NCBI GenBank assembly: GCA_014084085.1
Contig: NPFB01000178.1
Span: 7,326-71,325, forward strand
Length of the DNA stretch: 64,000 bases
Direction of reading: 5' to 3'
Origin: Hondaea fermentalgiana
Taxonomy: Eukaryota; Sar; Bigyra; Thraustochytrida; Thraustochytriidae
The translations under genes and the position numbers were made by a program. A model generated the notes under the pieces. It ran no database searches and was not told the origin of the DNA. It saw only the letters and a program-made list of their open reading frames with translations. Shown piece by piece: positions 49,358 to 59,366 of the stretch (the stretch's first letter is position 1; each line of letters opens with the position of its first letter).

Positions 49358-50854
49358 TCAGAGTCGACTGGGCCCTTCGTCCGCAGAGTATACGGCCAAC
49401 AAGGCTTCCAGAAGTGCACCGCGTTGCGTGTGATCGCCTCCAAGCCGAGCATTGAGGACGAGCAAGTCTCTCCGCGACGTCCGGGTCTGGACCCAAGCCA
49501 AAAACAGTAGCAGTGTGGCGTTGATAGCGCCGGAGCGAATGCAACAACCTTGCCAGCCCAGGCTGCAGAGAAATGATTCGCGGAGCCGGGCAGTAAGGAG
49601 AACAGCGTCCATCGTCTGGATATGAGCAGCGCAATCATGGACATCTTGCTCAAGTTCTCGCCGCCTCGCATTCCACTTGAGCCGCGCTAACTCGGACGAA
49701 GATTCTTGCCGTAATCTCTCGACTGAAAGAATTGCTCCCGGCAAGACTTGCATCAAGGCCCTGGTACTGCAGAGCAAAAGCTCGCCCATAATGCAACACG
49801 TTGCAAGACTTTGCCAATCTGCATGTACGAGAGAAAGCCGTTCAACCGCAGGTGTCCACAGAGCTGGAGCACAACGCATGATCCATGTATCGGCGGTGAA
49901 GCTGCGCCTAGATACCGCCGCGTAGGCTGATTCCGAGGAGGAGCAGGAATAGGAGGAGAGAAAAGGCCGTGTACATCGCAACTGTGATGCCCAGCTTGTA
50001 CCTGAGTGAAGACGAACCCCATGCGCAGAGAATGTATCGTCTCGTGCAACAGCGTTTCTATTTCTGTGAGCATCAGCTCTTTGCGACTGGAAAAGAGGGA
50101 GCACAGACACCAGCCCATGAAGACAAGCAGCCTCATTTCCATCGTCTCGAAATATTAAAGTTGCGTCATTAACCTGCCGGTGCCGCCTCCATCTCTCGTC
50201 AAAGGTGCTATGAGAAAATTGAAGGTCATTTTTACGATGGCGTACAACGCCCTCCTCGTGCTTGCAGCGCTGCAAAGAGTCTTCGAGATGGCAATCTCGA
50301 CAAAGGCCAAGGCTTTGGACTAAACTTTGGTTATTCATCTCTGCACGGGCCTTGTTCAAAGCAGCTTCCACAGACTGCAGGCGGCGCCGAACGCATGCCC
50401 TTGCATGTGGGCACCCCGTCCGCACACTTCTTCGCGCAAGTGAGCTCGGCTCGCCCGTCGTCTCGCTTCTCTTGGTCGGGTTGCTCCTGTGCCCGAGCTG
50501 CTGCTGCTGCGTGTCCGTCTCCTTGTCCATCTCGCTCTGCGCAATGGGCGGCACTCGCGCAAGCAAGAGTTGCCGGTTTCTCTTCACCGAGCCTGGCCAG
50601 AGCGCATGGGGCGCGGAGGCCTCCCCAGCCATGTCAATGGCGCAGGTCTGCATTGCTGCAAGAACTCCCTCTTCTTGACCGGTGAATGCAGGGCTAATGA
50701 TCATCGGTTTGTGGATTGATGAGGTTTCTCTCCAGGAATGGCCTCGGCGCCACCATGGGCTCGATGCAAATCCTCGCACAGCAGCGATGGCAAGCAAAGA
50801 GAGCATAGCGCAGCCTTTCCACCCGAGCTTCAATCGTCCTCGTCGATGACACAT
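49358..50854 (-). CDS. Uncertain ORF, helical/coiled-coil, possible membrane protein
   Basis: An ATG-started 498-residue ORF with no recognised domain. The N-terminus has a hydrophobic stretch (GCAMLSLLAIAAVRGFA) that could be a signal anchor. Central coding-like coiled segments (RRRLQSVEAALNKARAEMNN; LKWNARRRELEQDVHDCAAH) and a C-terminal hydrophobic helix (INATLLLFLAWVQ) are seen. Between them the composition is Ser/Cys/Arg-rich and less protein-like. Another minus-strand frame at 49753-50142, and a third reading of a strong TM segment (YKLGITVAMYTAFSLLLFLL) near 49920-50005, suggest a spliced or frameshifted gene rather than this simple ORF. Real transcription from the region is likely; the exact protein is not. 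Confidence 0.4.
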   Translation of the reverse strand: MCHRRGRLKLGWKGCAMLSLLAIAAVRGFASSPWWRRGHSWRETSSIHKPMIISPAFTGQEEGVLAAMQTCAIDMAGEASAPHALWPGSVKRNRQLLLARVPPIAQSEMDKETDTQQQQLGHRSNPTKRSETTGEPSSLARRSVRTGCPHARACVRRRLQSVEAALNKARAEMNNQSLVQSLGLCRDCHLEDSLQRCKHEEGVVRHRKNDLQFSHSTFDERWRRHRQVNDATLIFRDDGNEAACLHGLVSVLPLFQSQRADAHRNRNAVARDDTFSAHGVRLHSGTSWASQLRCTRPFLSSYSCSSSESAYAAVSRRSFTADTWIMRCAPALWTPAVERLSLVHADWQSLATCCIMGELLLCSTRALMQVLPGAILSVERLRQESSSELARLKWNARRRELEQDVHDCAAHIQTMDAVLLTARLRESFLCSLGWQGCCIRSGAINATLLLFLAWVQTRTSRRDLLVLNARLGGDHTQRGALLEALLAVYSADEGPSRL

Positions 50855-51521
50855 GGGCAGCAACGAGGTGCCAAAACGCAAACTATTTTTTGGTCTGGTC
50901 AGTTTGCACGTTCACAGCGAAGGTGAATTGTGGAGCACAGTACGCGCTTGTCTTCCAACTCGTGATGGCTTTGACAGGGGGTGAAGCAGAGGCAGGCAGA
51001 CAAGGGTGACGACCAGCTCTGTGCAATTTTACAGGGGGGGGAGAAATAAATTCTTGCTTCTTTCCTTTTTTACTCATTTTCCTGGGCTACGTCGAACCAA
51101 CACATGGCAACTTTACATACGACATCATTAACTCTAGGGCACATGTTTCGACTTTCCGCGCATGTAGAAAGGACTGCAGAAGCTAGCGCAAGCCCCTCAA
51201 AAGAGTGGCACGACCATCATCTCGGTCGACGTCCAGAGCAGGTGTTGAGCAGGACTTGCCTCGCAAACGGCCACGGACTGACTGTGAAGAAGATCGAGAC
51301 AGTCCTTGCGAGCAAAATGGAAGAGAGTTCGAACTTTTTCGAGGAGATTTGGTCTTAAGCATTGTGGAAAAAGAAAATGAAGAAGAAAAGGAGAACAGCA
51401 AAGCGAGAAGAGCGCCCTTCTCCATACAGGCAGGTGCGTCTGACCTCGATATGGTGTGAAAGACCCAATAAGAATACAATCCAGCGTAGAATGTAGGTCG
51501 GCAAGCTGAGTTCAAAGCGAG
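50855..51521. other. Intergenic region
   Basis: 667 bp between two minus-strand genes. No feature beyond short A-rich tracts and a poly-G run near 51034. Confidence 0.4.
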
Positions 51522-52280
51522 CTATACCTTGTCAGCGCTGGCCTCTTTTGTAGTGCGACCATCGCCAGTGAAACCGATGATGATAATCTCGGCACGCTCC
51601 ATACGATGGATGAGAACAGCATTTGCGATAATGAGAGCCATGACAGCCCGAATAAAAATGGGCCAGTCTTGACGAGAAAGACTGGTTTTGGAACCTGTAT
51701 AGTCTCGATAGAGCGATGAGATGTCCTCAATGTCGGTATCCGTGAGCGCGACGTTGGCAGGGATGCGCGAGATGAGCTTTTCGAGTTCGGTGGCGTCAAC
51801 GAGCCCACTCTGGTCCTGATCTACCTCTTCAAAGAGCCGCATTGCGGCTGGCTCAAAGTCGTAGCGCGAAAATATTGCTGTGCATATTTCGTGCACTGCC
51901 CTGTCCATCTTATCGGCACGGACGAGGACAAGCTCCCACAGAGGACGGCCGAAGATTGCCTCCATTGTCGCGAGTGAGGGGTTGCAGCAGCAGCGAAAGA
52001 GAGCAATCATGCCCAGCTCGCAGCAAAACATGAGGGGGCAGCACACGCACGTCAGCAGGCACGCTGTCAGGGCTACCGCAAGTCGCACGGGGCAGCAAAG
52101 AACGGCGACGAGAGGGTTCTCTTCTTTTACGCCTGCCTGATTTTCATCATATCGCCCGTCGCGGTCGCCGTGGCCTGTCCTGGCGCCCAAGGGGTCGTTC
52201 ACCGAGTGCCCGCGCGCCTCCCCGATGAAGGGTGTGGTCTCTCCATCGTCCACCTCGCCAGCCGCCTCGTCGGGCCTCAT
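51522..52280 (-). CDS. EF-hand protein with Cys-rich membrane segment
   Basis: Predicted 252-residue protein. An acidic N-terminus (1-55) is followed by a hydrophobic, very Cys-rich stretch (57-99; LVAVLCCPVRLAVALTACLL, then TCVCCPLMFCCELG and FRCCCNPS), either two short TM helices or a heavily palmitoylated hairpin. A canonical EF-hand loop, DQDQSGLVDATE (154-165), has all Ca-liganding positions, including the closing Glu165. A second, degenerate EF-hand-like helix pair (about 180-210) has no intact loop. A C-terminal hydrophobic helix (AVMALIIANAVLI) follows. It is plausibly a membrane-bound Ca sensor. ATG 52280 was preferred to the upstream in-frame extension, which lacks domain character. 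Confidence 0.68.
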   Translation of the reverse strand: MRPDEAAGEVDDGETTPFIGEARGHSVNDPLGARTGHGDRDGRYDENQAGVKEENPLVAVLCCPVRLAVALTACLLTCVCCPLMFCCELGMIALFRCCCNPSLATMEAIFGRPLWELVLVRADKMDRAVHEICTAIFSRYDFEPAAMRLFEEVDQDQSGLVDATELEKLISRIPANVALTDTDIEDISSLYRDYTGSKTSLSRQDWPIFIRAVMALIIANAVLIHRMERAEIIIIGFTGDGRTTKEASADKV

Positions 52281-52739
52281 CGTTGCTGCGGTTGCTGCTG
52301 CTCCAGCAAGATCTTTGGTTTGCCATGTCAAACAAAGGCCGACTGACCTCCAAATCTCACAATTGTTATTGCGACGCAACGCTACTTGACAAGAACAGGC
52401 TCGAGAGCAAGGTTTGACCAGTCGATGCTGCCATTGAGAAGCACCGTGATGACCTCTTTCAGCCATCGCGTGCTCCACCGTATCGTGGATCGCGTGGGAA
52501 GAGGATAGACGAAGTCTGATCATGAGTGAGAAATCTTTTGTTTATATCAGAACGTAAGGTACAATCGAGTCAGAGAAACAAAAAACGAAGAACCTGAAAC
52601 GTTTTGGAGGTGGTAGATGAAGGAAGTAGCCATGCCAGAGGAGCCAAACCTCTCGACATGCGGGCGGAAACTAAGCGTAAGAAGAAAAAGAATCGAATCG
52701 CGGACAAAGACGAGCGGCAATTCTCCTGTATTGTTGTCA
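52281..52739. other. Intergenic region between two minus-strand genes
   Basis: 459 bp holding the likely promoter of the EF-hand gene and the 3' end of the GT8 gene. Nothing else visible. Confidence 0.4.
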
Positions 52740-54638
52740 TCATTGGCGAATATGGCCAACCTTATCGGCGATTTTGTCGAATCGATCAAACTCGCCGAAA
52801 AGAAAGTCTTTGTCGGCCTGTGTGTTGCCCAAGATGAGCTTGTCGATGAACTCTGGGACGTAATGTACAATCAGTCCCTGTCGGTGAGGAAGTGGCTGGT
52901 TTTCTAAAAAGGCCATATTGTTGTAGCGGGAGTCGAGGGAGCCAAAACCTTGGGCGGTGAGAAAGTCGTTGAGAAAATCCTGCTCGCAAAGTGCTGCGTC
53001 AGGGAAGCGCTTGCGACCTTGCATGAGCTTTCGATAAGCCTCGTGGCTTGGCTTTGCGATGAAGACACCGCCGTTGAAATACCTTCGCTGAGGAAGCCTT
53101 ACTACCTCATCGACGCCACAAGCGATGAGTCCTGCGTCGCACTTTCTCCACATATCACTGATGTCGCCCACAATAAAGGTGTCAAGATCTGTGTAAATAA
53201 TGGCGTCGTAGTCCGTCAAGTTCCACATTTGCAGCTTGGTGAATTGGTACATGTATCTCCTGTCCCGAGCCTTTTCCACGTCGCAGAGAAGGGGGTCCAC
53301 CTTTATTTCAACCCCGCCTCGCTCGCGGAGCCACTTTCGGATAGCAGGATGTGGGTCGTCACCGGTGTAGATGATTCCCATCTGCGACCATGGAATTCTC
53401 CCATTTATGTGCATGCTGAGAAAATGACGTTCGACGACCCCCAGATCGAGAGAATGCAAGCCGTCAGCATGGGGAGGGGTAGGCGTCAAAAGAGTCGCGT
53501 AGAGTGCCCGCTTTGCGACCTCTTGCCGTGCGGCGGACATAAAGTTCGCCAATCGATTGTCAACGTCGTTGATCGCATCTTGGAGGAATGCGCGATCGTC
53601 TTCGTTTCCAAGTTGCTCGAAGTTCTCAAGGCCGACCGCAACTTTGGTTTGAGCGATGCTGCGGGCACGAAAGGTGTCATGGACGCGACCGCTGAATCTT
53701 GAATCGAAGTAGCTCTTTCGGTTAGCAGGAACGAGCTTATGGAGAAAGTCCCGCCCGCACTCGCCAATATTCTCGACGGGAGGAATGAAGCGCTCGATCG
53801 TTTGTGTAAACGAGCTGCACATTTCCTGCGAAGGTGTTAAAACTAGCACAGCATCATCCATGACCTGGGTGGGAAGGAGATTTTCAACTTGACCTCCACA
53901 GGCGTCAACATTTTGCACGCATTGTGAGGTGATCCCCCGCAGGTCTCCGAGCACCAGCGAATTGGGATCCATGACAACAACCTGGGGGTACTGTAACATG
54001 CACCAGGCATGAAACTTTGACAACGCATGTGATGTCGATCCAAAGGAGAGCCGTTTCCTTTTCACCTTGCAATATACCTCGGGAAGGACCAGTATGGGCA
54101 CACCGAGCTCTGCAAGCCAAGCACGAAGCTCTGATGGTCCGTTCCCTGAGCTCAGGACGACCATGTCGCTCCAGGAAATCATACCAACATCATGCTTACT
54201 GAGCATGTGGCGCTTGAATGCTAAGATAGCGTCGCGGTTCCAGTTTCGCGAGGCATCCAAAAAGGTGGCCCAAATTTCGTGACCTGGTCGTGCTCGCCCC
54301 GGGACTGGCATCGAGAGATTGGATGTCCAGCTCTTGCTTGGCTGCAAGGCTTCAAAGATAGAGATCTCTTGATGTTGCAGAAAGCTCGTTCCTCTGAAGA
54401 CACTCATCACGCTCAAGAGCATTGTCAAAGCAAAGATGACTTTCAATGCAGTGGCGTGGTTCATTTTCGCTGCTTTTGCAGTCCAGCTGCGAACCACGCC
54501 AAGCATATTTCCCAACAAGGGCGAGGACGGTAAGGATCGTAACGAAGGCAACGCGCCGAAAGAGGGAAGACGACGACGTTCGGCCTTGCTTTCACTCTCG
54601 CACGTTAGCCGGTCACGCACGGGTGTCGTCTCAAGCAT
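52740..54638 (-). CDS. Tandem GT8-like glycosyltransferase, type II membrane protein
   Basis: Predicted 632-residue Golgi-type protein. A cytosolic N-terminus and one TM (about 62-82) precede two GT8/glycogenin-like domains. The C-terminal one (375-610) has the metal-binding DxD in IIYTDLDTFIVGDI (D484, D486), RYFNGGVFIAKP (519-530), EQDFLNDF (552-559) and a late His593 (IVHYVPEF). The N-terminal copy (115-335) aligns well: HMLSKHDVGMISWSDMVVLS against HFLSMHINGRIPWSQMGIIY, and VVVMDPNSLVLGDL against the DxD strand. There the second Asp is Asn226 (DPN), so this copy may be inactive or bind differently. The ATG at 54638 begins the longest reading; Met59 would remove most of the cytosolic tail. 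Confidence 0.82.
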   Translation of the reverse strand: MLETTPVRDRLTCESESKAERRRLPSFGALPSLRSLPSSPLLGNMLGVVRSWTAKAAKMNHATALKVIFALTMLLSVMSVFRGTSFLQHQEISIFEALQPSKSWTSNLSMPVPGRARPGHEIWATFLDASRNWNRDAILAFKRHMLSKHDVGMISWSDMVVLSSGNGPSELRAWLAELGVPILVLPEVYCKVKRKRLSFGSTSHALSKFHAWCMLQYPQVVVMDPNSLVLGDLRGITSQCVQNVDACGGQVENLLPTQVMDDAVLVLTPSQEMCSSFTQTIERFIPPVENIGECGRDFLHKLVPANRKSYFDSRFSGRVHDTFRARSIAQTKVAVGLENFEQLGNEDDRAFLQDAINDVDNRLANFMSAARQEVAKRALYATLLTPTPPHADGLHSLDLGVVERHFLSMHINGRIPWSQMGIIYTGDDPHPAIRKWLRERGGVEIKVDPLLCDVEKARDRRYMYQFTKLQMWNLTDYDAIIYTDLDTFIVGDISDMWRKCDAGLIACGVDEVVRLPQRRYFNGGVFIAKPSHEAYRKLMQGRKRFPDAALCEQDFLNDFLTAQGFGSLDSRYNNMAFLENQPLPHRQGLIVHYVPEFIDKLILGNTQADKDFLFGEFDRFDKIADKVGHIRQ

Positions 54639-55696
54639 CGCCCAACTCTATCCCAGGCTACGCCCTCGCCCTCGCGCTCACGCTTGCACGAGGCCGTCCA
54701 GCGCTGCGCCCCGCGCCGCCTCACCTTGACCCGCGTCAAGTGAGCGTGGGCGCCCAATACCGGACGTTGACGTCTCGACAGTTGCGTGTCTGTATTTGTG
54801 GTTAATAGAAAAAAAAACACTTGAATAGCCCTTTTCAATGGTGTGCAGCAGCACAAGCCTGCAGTTGGCAGGGTAAACGGGCCTGGGTGTAGTCTATAGG
54901 CCTCATGTAGCAAGCCAGGTCCAAGAATTTTGTTATAGGCCAATAAAAACTTTTGCCAATCAACCTGAATCGAGGATGATCGCAAGACAAGAACTTCAGA
55001 CAGGGCGCCAGCTTTCGAGAGAACTCAGGCAGACTTGATAACGGGTTGGCCTTGCTGCCTCGTTGTCGCCATGAGCAGGACGGTGAAGGACGACAACAGG
55101 TTTTCTCGAGGGGAAAAGAATTGCAAAATTCTTTTGATGATCGGCGCGGCGCGTGTGCATGAGGGAAAAAAAGCGGGAATAGGAAGAAAAAGGAAGAAGG
55201 GGGGTAACGTGAGATACTTTGTCGGTGTTTCCATTTTTTTCAACGCTTTCTGTTTCGCCGCTGCTGATGAAATACCTGCCAGTCATGGAATTGCATTTGT
55301 GCATTGCGCGTGCAGCTTGCTGCAGCTGACGTCCTTGCGCACTTTGAAGCGCTCGGCCAGGTCTCATGCAGAACAACTTCCCCTGCTAGCTACAGTTTCC
55401 GCTCTCTAATCGTGGACTTGCTGGGATGCACATTGGCGATGACCCGACAGGACGACCTGGAGTCACATTCAAAGCGCTAGTCAAATAGTACCCTCACTTA
55501 TGCAAGGTTGGCCAAGTCCATTATTTTAGCGGAACGCTTCGGATGACGCGATAAGAAGAAGTGTGAGCCGAGGCGGTGGTGCGCCTGCCGAGGTAGTAGT
55601 CGCAGCGATTAAGAAAGTGGGTGAGCAAGAGGGGAATTAAGGAAGAGGGAGAGAGAGAGAGAGAGAGAGAAGGGGACAGAGAAAGGGAGCGAATGA

Positions 55697-55739
<43 letters not shown>

Positions 55740-56292
55740 AGGGTGGTCGAGGAGGGGGGAAGACTAGACTATTCTAGGCAACTAGATAGGAGCGCAGTCG
55801 GGGGTAAACTAGGAATTGCGAAACGAGACAAATAAAATGGAAAATGTTTTATCGGAAATTTGTGCAAACCAGTTCTCTCTTATGCTGGCGTGCCCCTGAT
55901 GACTGCAATTGGCTTACTCTCTAGTTGGTGTCGATCGACGCTTCTCCAGACTGGCAACTGCTATTTGAAGCAAGTCCAAGCCAAAGGGCTGCAGCGTGGA
56001 CGTCGCGACTGCGGCAGACGAGACGCTGCGGCTGCGGCTGCGGCAGCGCGCGCGAGCAGCGACACGGACCCTCGACGGCCGGCTGCCGACCGCCGGCGGG
56101 CGAGACCACAAGGCACGCTGGCGCAATATCTCGCGTTTGCCGCACGCTCGGGCCACGAGTGTCTCCACAACACTACCGCCCGGAGAGGCCCGTAGCGCAG
56201 CGAGAGACAAAACATACATATTGAATAGCCCAAAAAGAAGCAGCCTACTCGCGTGAGGCGGTCCACGCGGTGCTGCTGCAGCAAAGCCAAAG
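54639..56292. promoter_or_regulatory. Divergent upstream region of two glycosyltransferase-like genes
   Basis: 1.65 kb shared by two outward-pointing genes. Two (GA)n blocks lie at about 55648-55671 and 55700-55740. ORFs within are short, lack ATG starts or are Arg/Ala-rich shadows. Confidence 0.4.
55648..55741. repeat. (GA)n dinucleotide tracts
   Basis: Two GA runs, about 23 and 34 bp, separated by a purine-rich spacer. Purine strand is the plus strand. Located in the divergent promoter. Confidence 0.92.
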
Positions 56293-57906
56293 ATGCTTGC
56301 GCCACGACTTCCAAGCAAGAACTCACTCAAGGGATCACTGAGATATGCAAAAAACCACCGCTTTGCGCTTCTTGGCATTGTCTGCGCGATTGTGCTGCTG
56401 TGGAACGTGTTAAACCAGCGATACGACTTGAAAGAATGGAATCCTCATCCGCAAGGCTGGACGAACTCCGATAAGGGCTACGTTCTGTCTGGCAAGCGAC
56501 GCAACGGGGAGCCCCCTTTCCGTCCCGACGAGGAGGTTCTCTCAACGCAGCCAAAGTATCGGATGGACCGAGACTTTCTTCGCCCCCCTCCAGTTGACAA
56601 AAACGGCAATCGCATGGGCCCGCCTGGTATTGGTCAGTTCCCTGACACGCGCATCAAGGCCGTCATTTTTGAAGACGGAGACCAAGGACGCGAACCCTTT
56701 GACGGCGACAATTTGATCAACTACCAGCCTACTCTCGGTGGCAGCCTTGTGCAGTCTCTTCGCGGCAAGAAGAAGAAACAGCCCGAACGCAGCGAGAAGG
56801 AAAGCCTCGTCTTTCTCATTACGGGCCAGCTTTCACGCCTGGAGCTGGAAAGCAAAATTGTCAACGTCTTTGAGCCACAAATGGAGCGCTACGACGTCGA
56901 TGTCCTCCTCTTCCTCAAGGTATTTGTCAAGCTCGAGTCCATGAGCCTGCCGCGGTGGCCCAGTCCGTACGAGATCACCGACTGGGACGACGCATATCTC
57001 AAGTCGTGGGCAAGAGACTCGGTCCCTGGCATGATCCCAGAGTCGCTTCGTATTGAGCACGTTTCTGAGCAACGCAATGGCGAGCCGTATACTTTTCGCA
57101 AGATTATTCACATGGAGGTGCGCTCGCGCAGCTCGTCTGGGACCATGTCCTGGCAGATTGTGCTCATCAACAAGGAGAATGACGGATTGGTGGTGTACCC
57201 CCCGGAGCTCTCAGACAGCTCGGACTGGAACGCCTGGATGGACGCTCAGCAGGACACCTTTCGAAATTTTCGCAAAGCGATGATGTTCATTGAGGATATG
57301 GAGCTCCAGAGAGGGAAATACTTTGATGTTGTTTTCCGCATGCGCGATGACACCTTTGCGTTTGGCCCGTTCTTAATTCCTCCGGACTTTGACCGTGACT
57401 CCTTTGGGACGACCCAGTGTGGGCTTTCCTCATACCCCAACGGCTACTCGGATCACAACTTTATTCTGGGCCGTAACATCGCAAGCAAGGTTCTCCGCGG
57501 CTTCGCTGAGGACTTTTACTTTCGCATCACTGAAATGTACCTTTTTGTGGAGAATTACCTGTTTCGAATTATCAACTACGTGAAGCCACGCAAGATCATG
57601 CGCATTCCGGACTGTTCATGGCCCTTTTTCCCTATCCTGTACGCTGATCTCGGCAATGGACAGTGGCGGATGGAGTTTCGTGAATTTGAGATTAGCCATG
57701 TTTGGCGTTTCAGGTGTCCCAAAAAGTGGCATCATTGGCCAAGCAACCCAAAGCAGTGTGCGTGGATCCAGCCTGATTTTTGGCTTCATTCTCGGACGCC
57801 TGCTCTTCAGGCTTACCTGCCGCTTCACATTATGGAGAAGGACCAGGTTCCCGACGATGTGCTCGAAACCCTGGAGTGGTATGGCCGGAAGTGGCCGATC
57901 TCATGA
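56293..57906 (+). CDS. Type II membrane protein, probable glycosyltransferase-like
   Basis: Predicted 537-residue protein with a short basic cytosolic tail, one signal-anchor TM (about 24-41; FALLGIVCAIVLLWNVL), a Pro/Asp-rich stem (45-165) and a globular luminal domain. The luminal part opens with LVFLITGQLSRLELESKI and YDVDVLLFLKVF, reminiscent of Rossmann-type glycosyltransferase starts. It has FDVVFRMRDDTFAFGPF (about 344-360), where an Asp pair could bind metal, and a Trp/His-rich C-terminus (WHHWPSNPKQCAWIQPDFW). I do not recognise a named family. It sits head to head with the tandem GT8 gene, which supports a Golgi glycan role only circumstantially. ATG at 56293. Confidence 0.7.
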   Translation: MLAPRLPSKNSLKGSLRYAKNHRFALLGIVCAIVLLWNVLNQRYDLKEWNPHPQGWTNSDKGYVLSGKRRNGEPPFRPDEEVLSTQPKYRMDRDFLRPPPVDKNGNRMGPPGIGQFPDTRIKAVIFEDGDQGREPFDGDNLINYQPTLGGSLVQSLRGKKKKQPERSEKESLVFLITGQLSRLELESKIVNVFEPQMERYDVDVLLFLKVFVKLESMSLPRWPSPYEITDWDDAYLKSWARDSVPGMIPESLRIEHVSEQRNGEPYTFRKIIHMEVRSRSSSGTMSWQIVLINKENDGLVVYPPELSDSSDWNAWMDAQQDTFRNFRKAMMFIEDMELQRGKYFDVVFRMRDDTFAFGPFLIPPDFDRDSFGTTQCGLSSYPNGYSDHNFILGRNIASKVLRGFAEDFYFRITEMYLFVENYLFRIINYVKPRKIMRIPDCSWPFFPILYADLGNGQWRMEFREFEISHVWRFRCPKKWHHWPSNPKQCAWIQPDFWLHSRTPALQAYLPLHIMEKDQVPDDVLETLEWYGRKWPIS

Positions 57907-58616
57907 GTCGCGAGCTCACACACAATCGCAAACTAGTTTTTCGTTTCAATAGGCACTTTTTTCCCGTGCCAGTAACCTAAATCTCTGCAATCATGTCTTT
58001 TGATGGCGCGGACTTGCGTGTCTTATATTTTCAGCAACATTTGCGTCCCTGGTTTGCTTTTTTCTAAGTCAAAAATGAACAAAGAGCTCGCGCGTGCGCA
58101 GCATTTACGGCAGAGCCTCCCGTGTAGGGCTCTCCACGCCAGTGTGGATTCATGACTAAGCAAAAGAGGCGAAGTAGATTACAGTGAACTTTGGTGAATG
58201 ACTTCTACCCTCTATCATTGCGATTCTTCTTGTCTCTACCTCTGTTGCGTCGTATGCGAAGGGCGCTGACCACCTTTGACATCCGCCGCTGTCGACAGCC
58301 AGCCGCAAGTAGCTCTCTGTGGCCTCGCTGCCACAGTCAGCCAAGGTTCCGGCGCCAGAGCTTCGTATCTATTGTCCTACGCCTACTATGCAGTCCCGAG
58401 AGAGTGCGGCGCAGAGCCGAGATCACGGCGTGACAGACGCTAGACACTCCTGGGGACGTGGTCTCTTGCGCCGCGCGGCGTACAGAAGAGCAAGAGCGCG
58501 CAAGAGAGAGAGAGCGAGGAGAGAGATTCTGAGGCGACTCGCCGTCGCGCGAGAGAACAGGAATCGCCAAGGGACTCCGAAAGGGCTCTGTCAGTCGCTG
58601 GAGCAGAGCTCGTTTC
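57907..58616. other. Intergenic region, 3' of the glycosyltransferase-like gene and promoter of MMAB
   Basis: 710 bp. The left half is AT-richer; the right half becomes GC-rich with AGAGAG-type sequence near 58500-58530. No gene seen. Confidence 0.4.
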
Positions 58617-59366
58617 ATGGCTGCAAGACTCGCCCGCAGACTCGCGCGGGGAAGCCTCTGTGCGGCCTGCGACAGACCGGCGAGGGCTTGGCAAGGAGCA
58701 GCGCGGGCGGCGGCAGTGGGCGCGAGCCCCAAGTGGGAGACTCTAGAGCATAAAGCTGGCGCGAGGGCGCTGAGCATGAAGGTGTACACGAAGACGGGCG
58801 ACAAGGGCACCTCGCAGCTCTTCAACGGCGAGCGGCGCAGCAAGGACGATGCCGTGTTCCAGGCCCTGGGCGCCGTGGACGAGTGCAACGCTTTTATTGG
58901 GCTAGCTTGCGAGTTTGTGGACGAAAAGAATGCCGACGTCGCCGAGCAGCTTGGCAACATCATGTCGCGCATGTTCGACGTTGGGGCGAGCGTGGCGACG
59001 CCGCAGGAGAGCTCGTCGGCTGCCAAGCTAAAGCGGTCCAGCTTCAACGTAGTTCACGTTGAGACGCTCGAAAAGGCCATTGACGCCATGGACGCCGAGT
59101 TGCCGCCTTTGAAGACATTCATCCTTCCCTCGGGCGGCAAGTGCGCCGCGCACTTGCACGTTGCACGTACGCTTGCGCGCCGCGCGGAGCGTCATATTGT
59201 GCCACTCGTCCGGGAAGGGCACGTGGACGCCAACGTTGGCAAGTTTGTCAACCGGCTCAGCGATTATCTCTTCATGGCGGCGCGCTACATGGCCATGAAG
59301 CAAGGCCATCAGGAGCGCGCGTGGGAGAAGTTTGTCGAACCCGAGGCGGCAGCCAAGAGCGAATAG
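58617..59366 (+). CDS. MMAB: Cob(I)alamin adenosyltransferase (PduO/MMAB type)
   Basis: Predicted 249-residue enzyme that transfers adenosyl from ATP to cob(I)alamin, making the cofactor of methylmalonyl-CoA mutase. PduO-type signatures: the ATP-binding VYTKTGDKGTSQLFNGERRS (56-75) with KDD next to it, LGAVDECNAFIGLA (84-97), ILPSGGKCAAHLHVARTLAR and the C-terminal NRLSDYLFMAARYMA. Residues 1-50 are Arg/Ala-rich with few acids, a probable mitochondrial presequence like that of human MMAB. ATG 58617; Met54 begins the mature-like part. Implies B12 use, with methylmalonyl-CoA mutase expected elsewhere in the genome. Confidence 0.93.
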   Translation: MAARLARRLARGSLCAACDRPARAWQGAARAAAVGASPKWETLEHKAGARALSMKVYTKTGDKGTSQLFNGERRSKDDAVFQALGAVDECNAFIGLACEFVDEKNADVAEQLGNIMSRMFDVGASVATPQESSSAAKLKRSSFNVVHVETLEKAIDAMDAELPPLKTFILPSGGKCAAHLHVARTLARRAERHIVPLVREGHVDANVGKFVNRLSDYLFMAARYMAMKQGHQERAWEKFVEPEAAAKSE

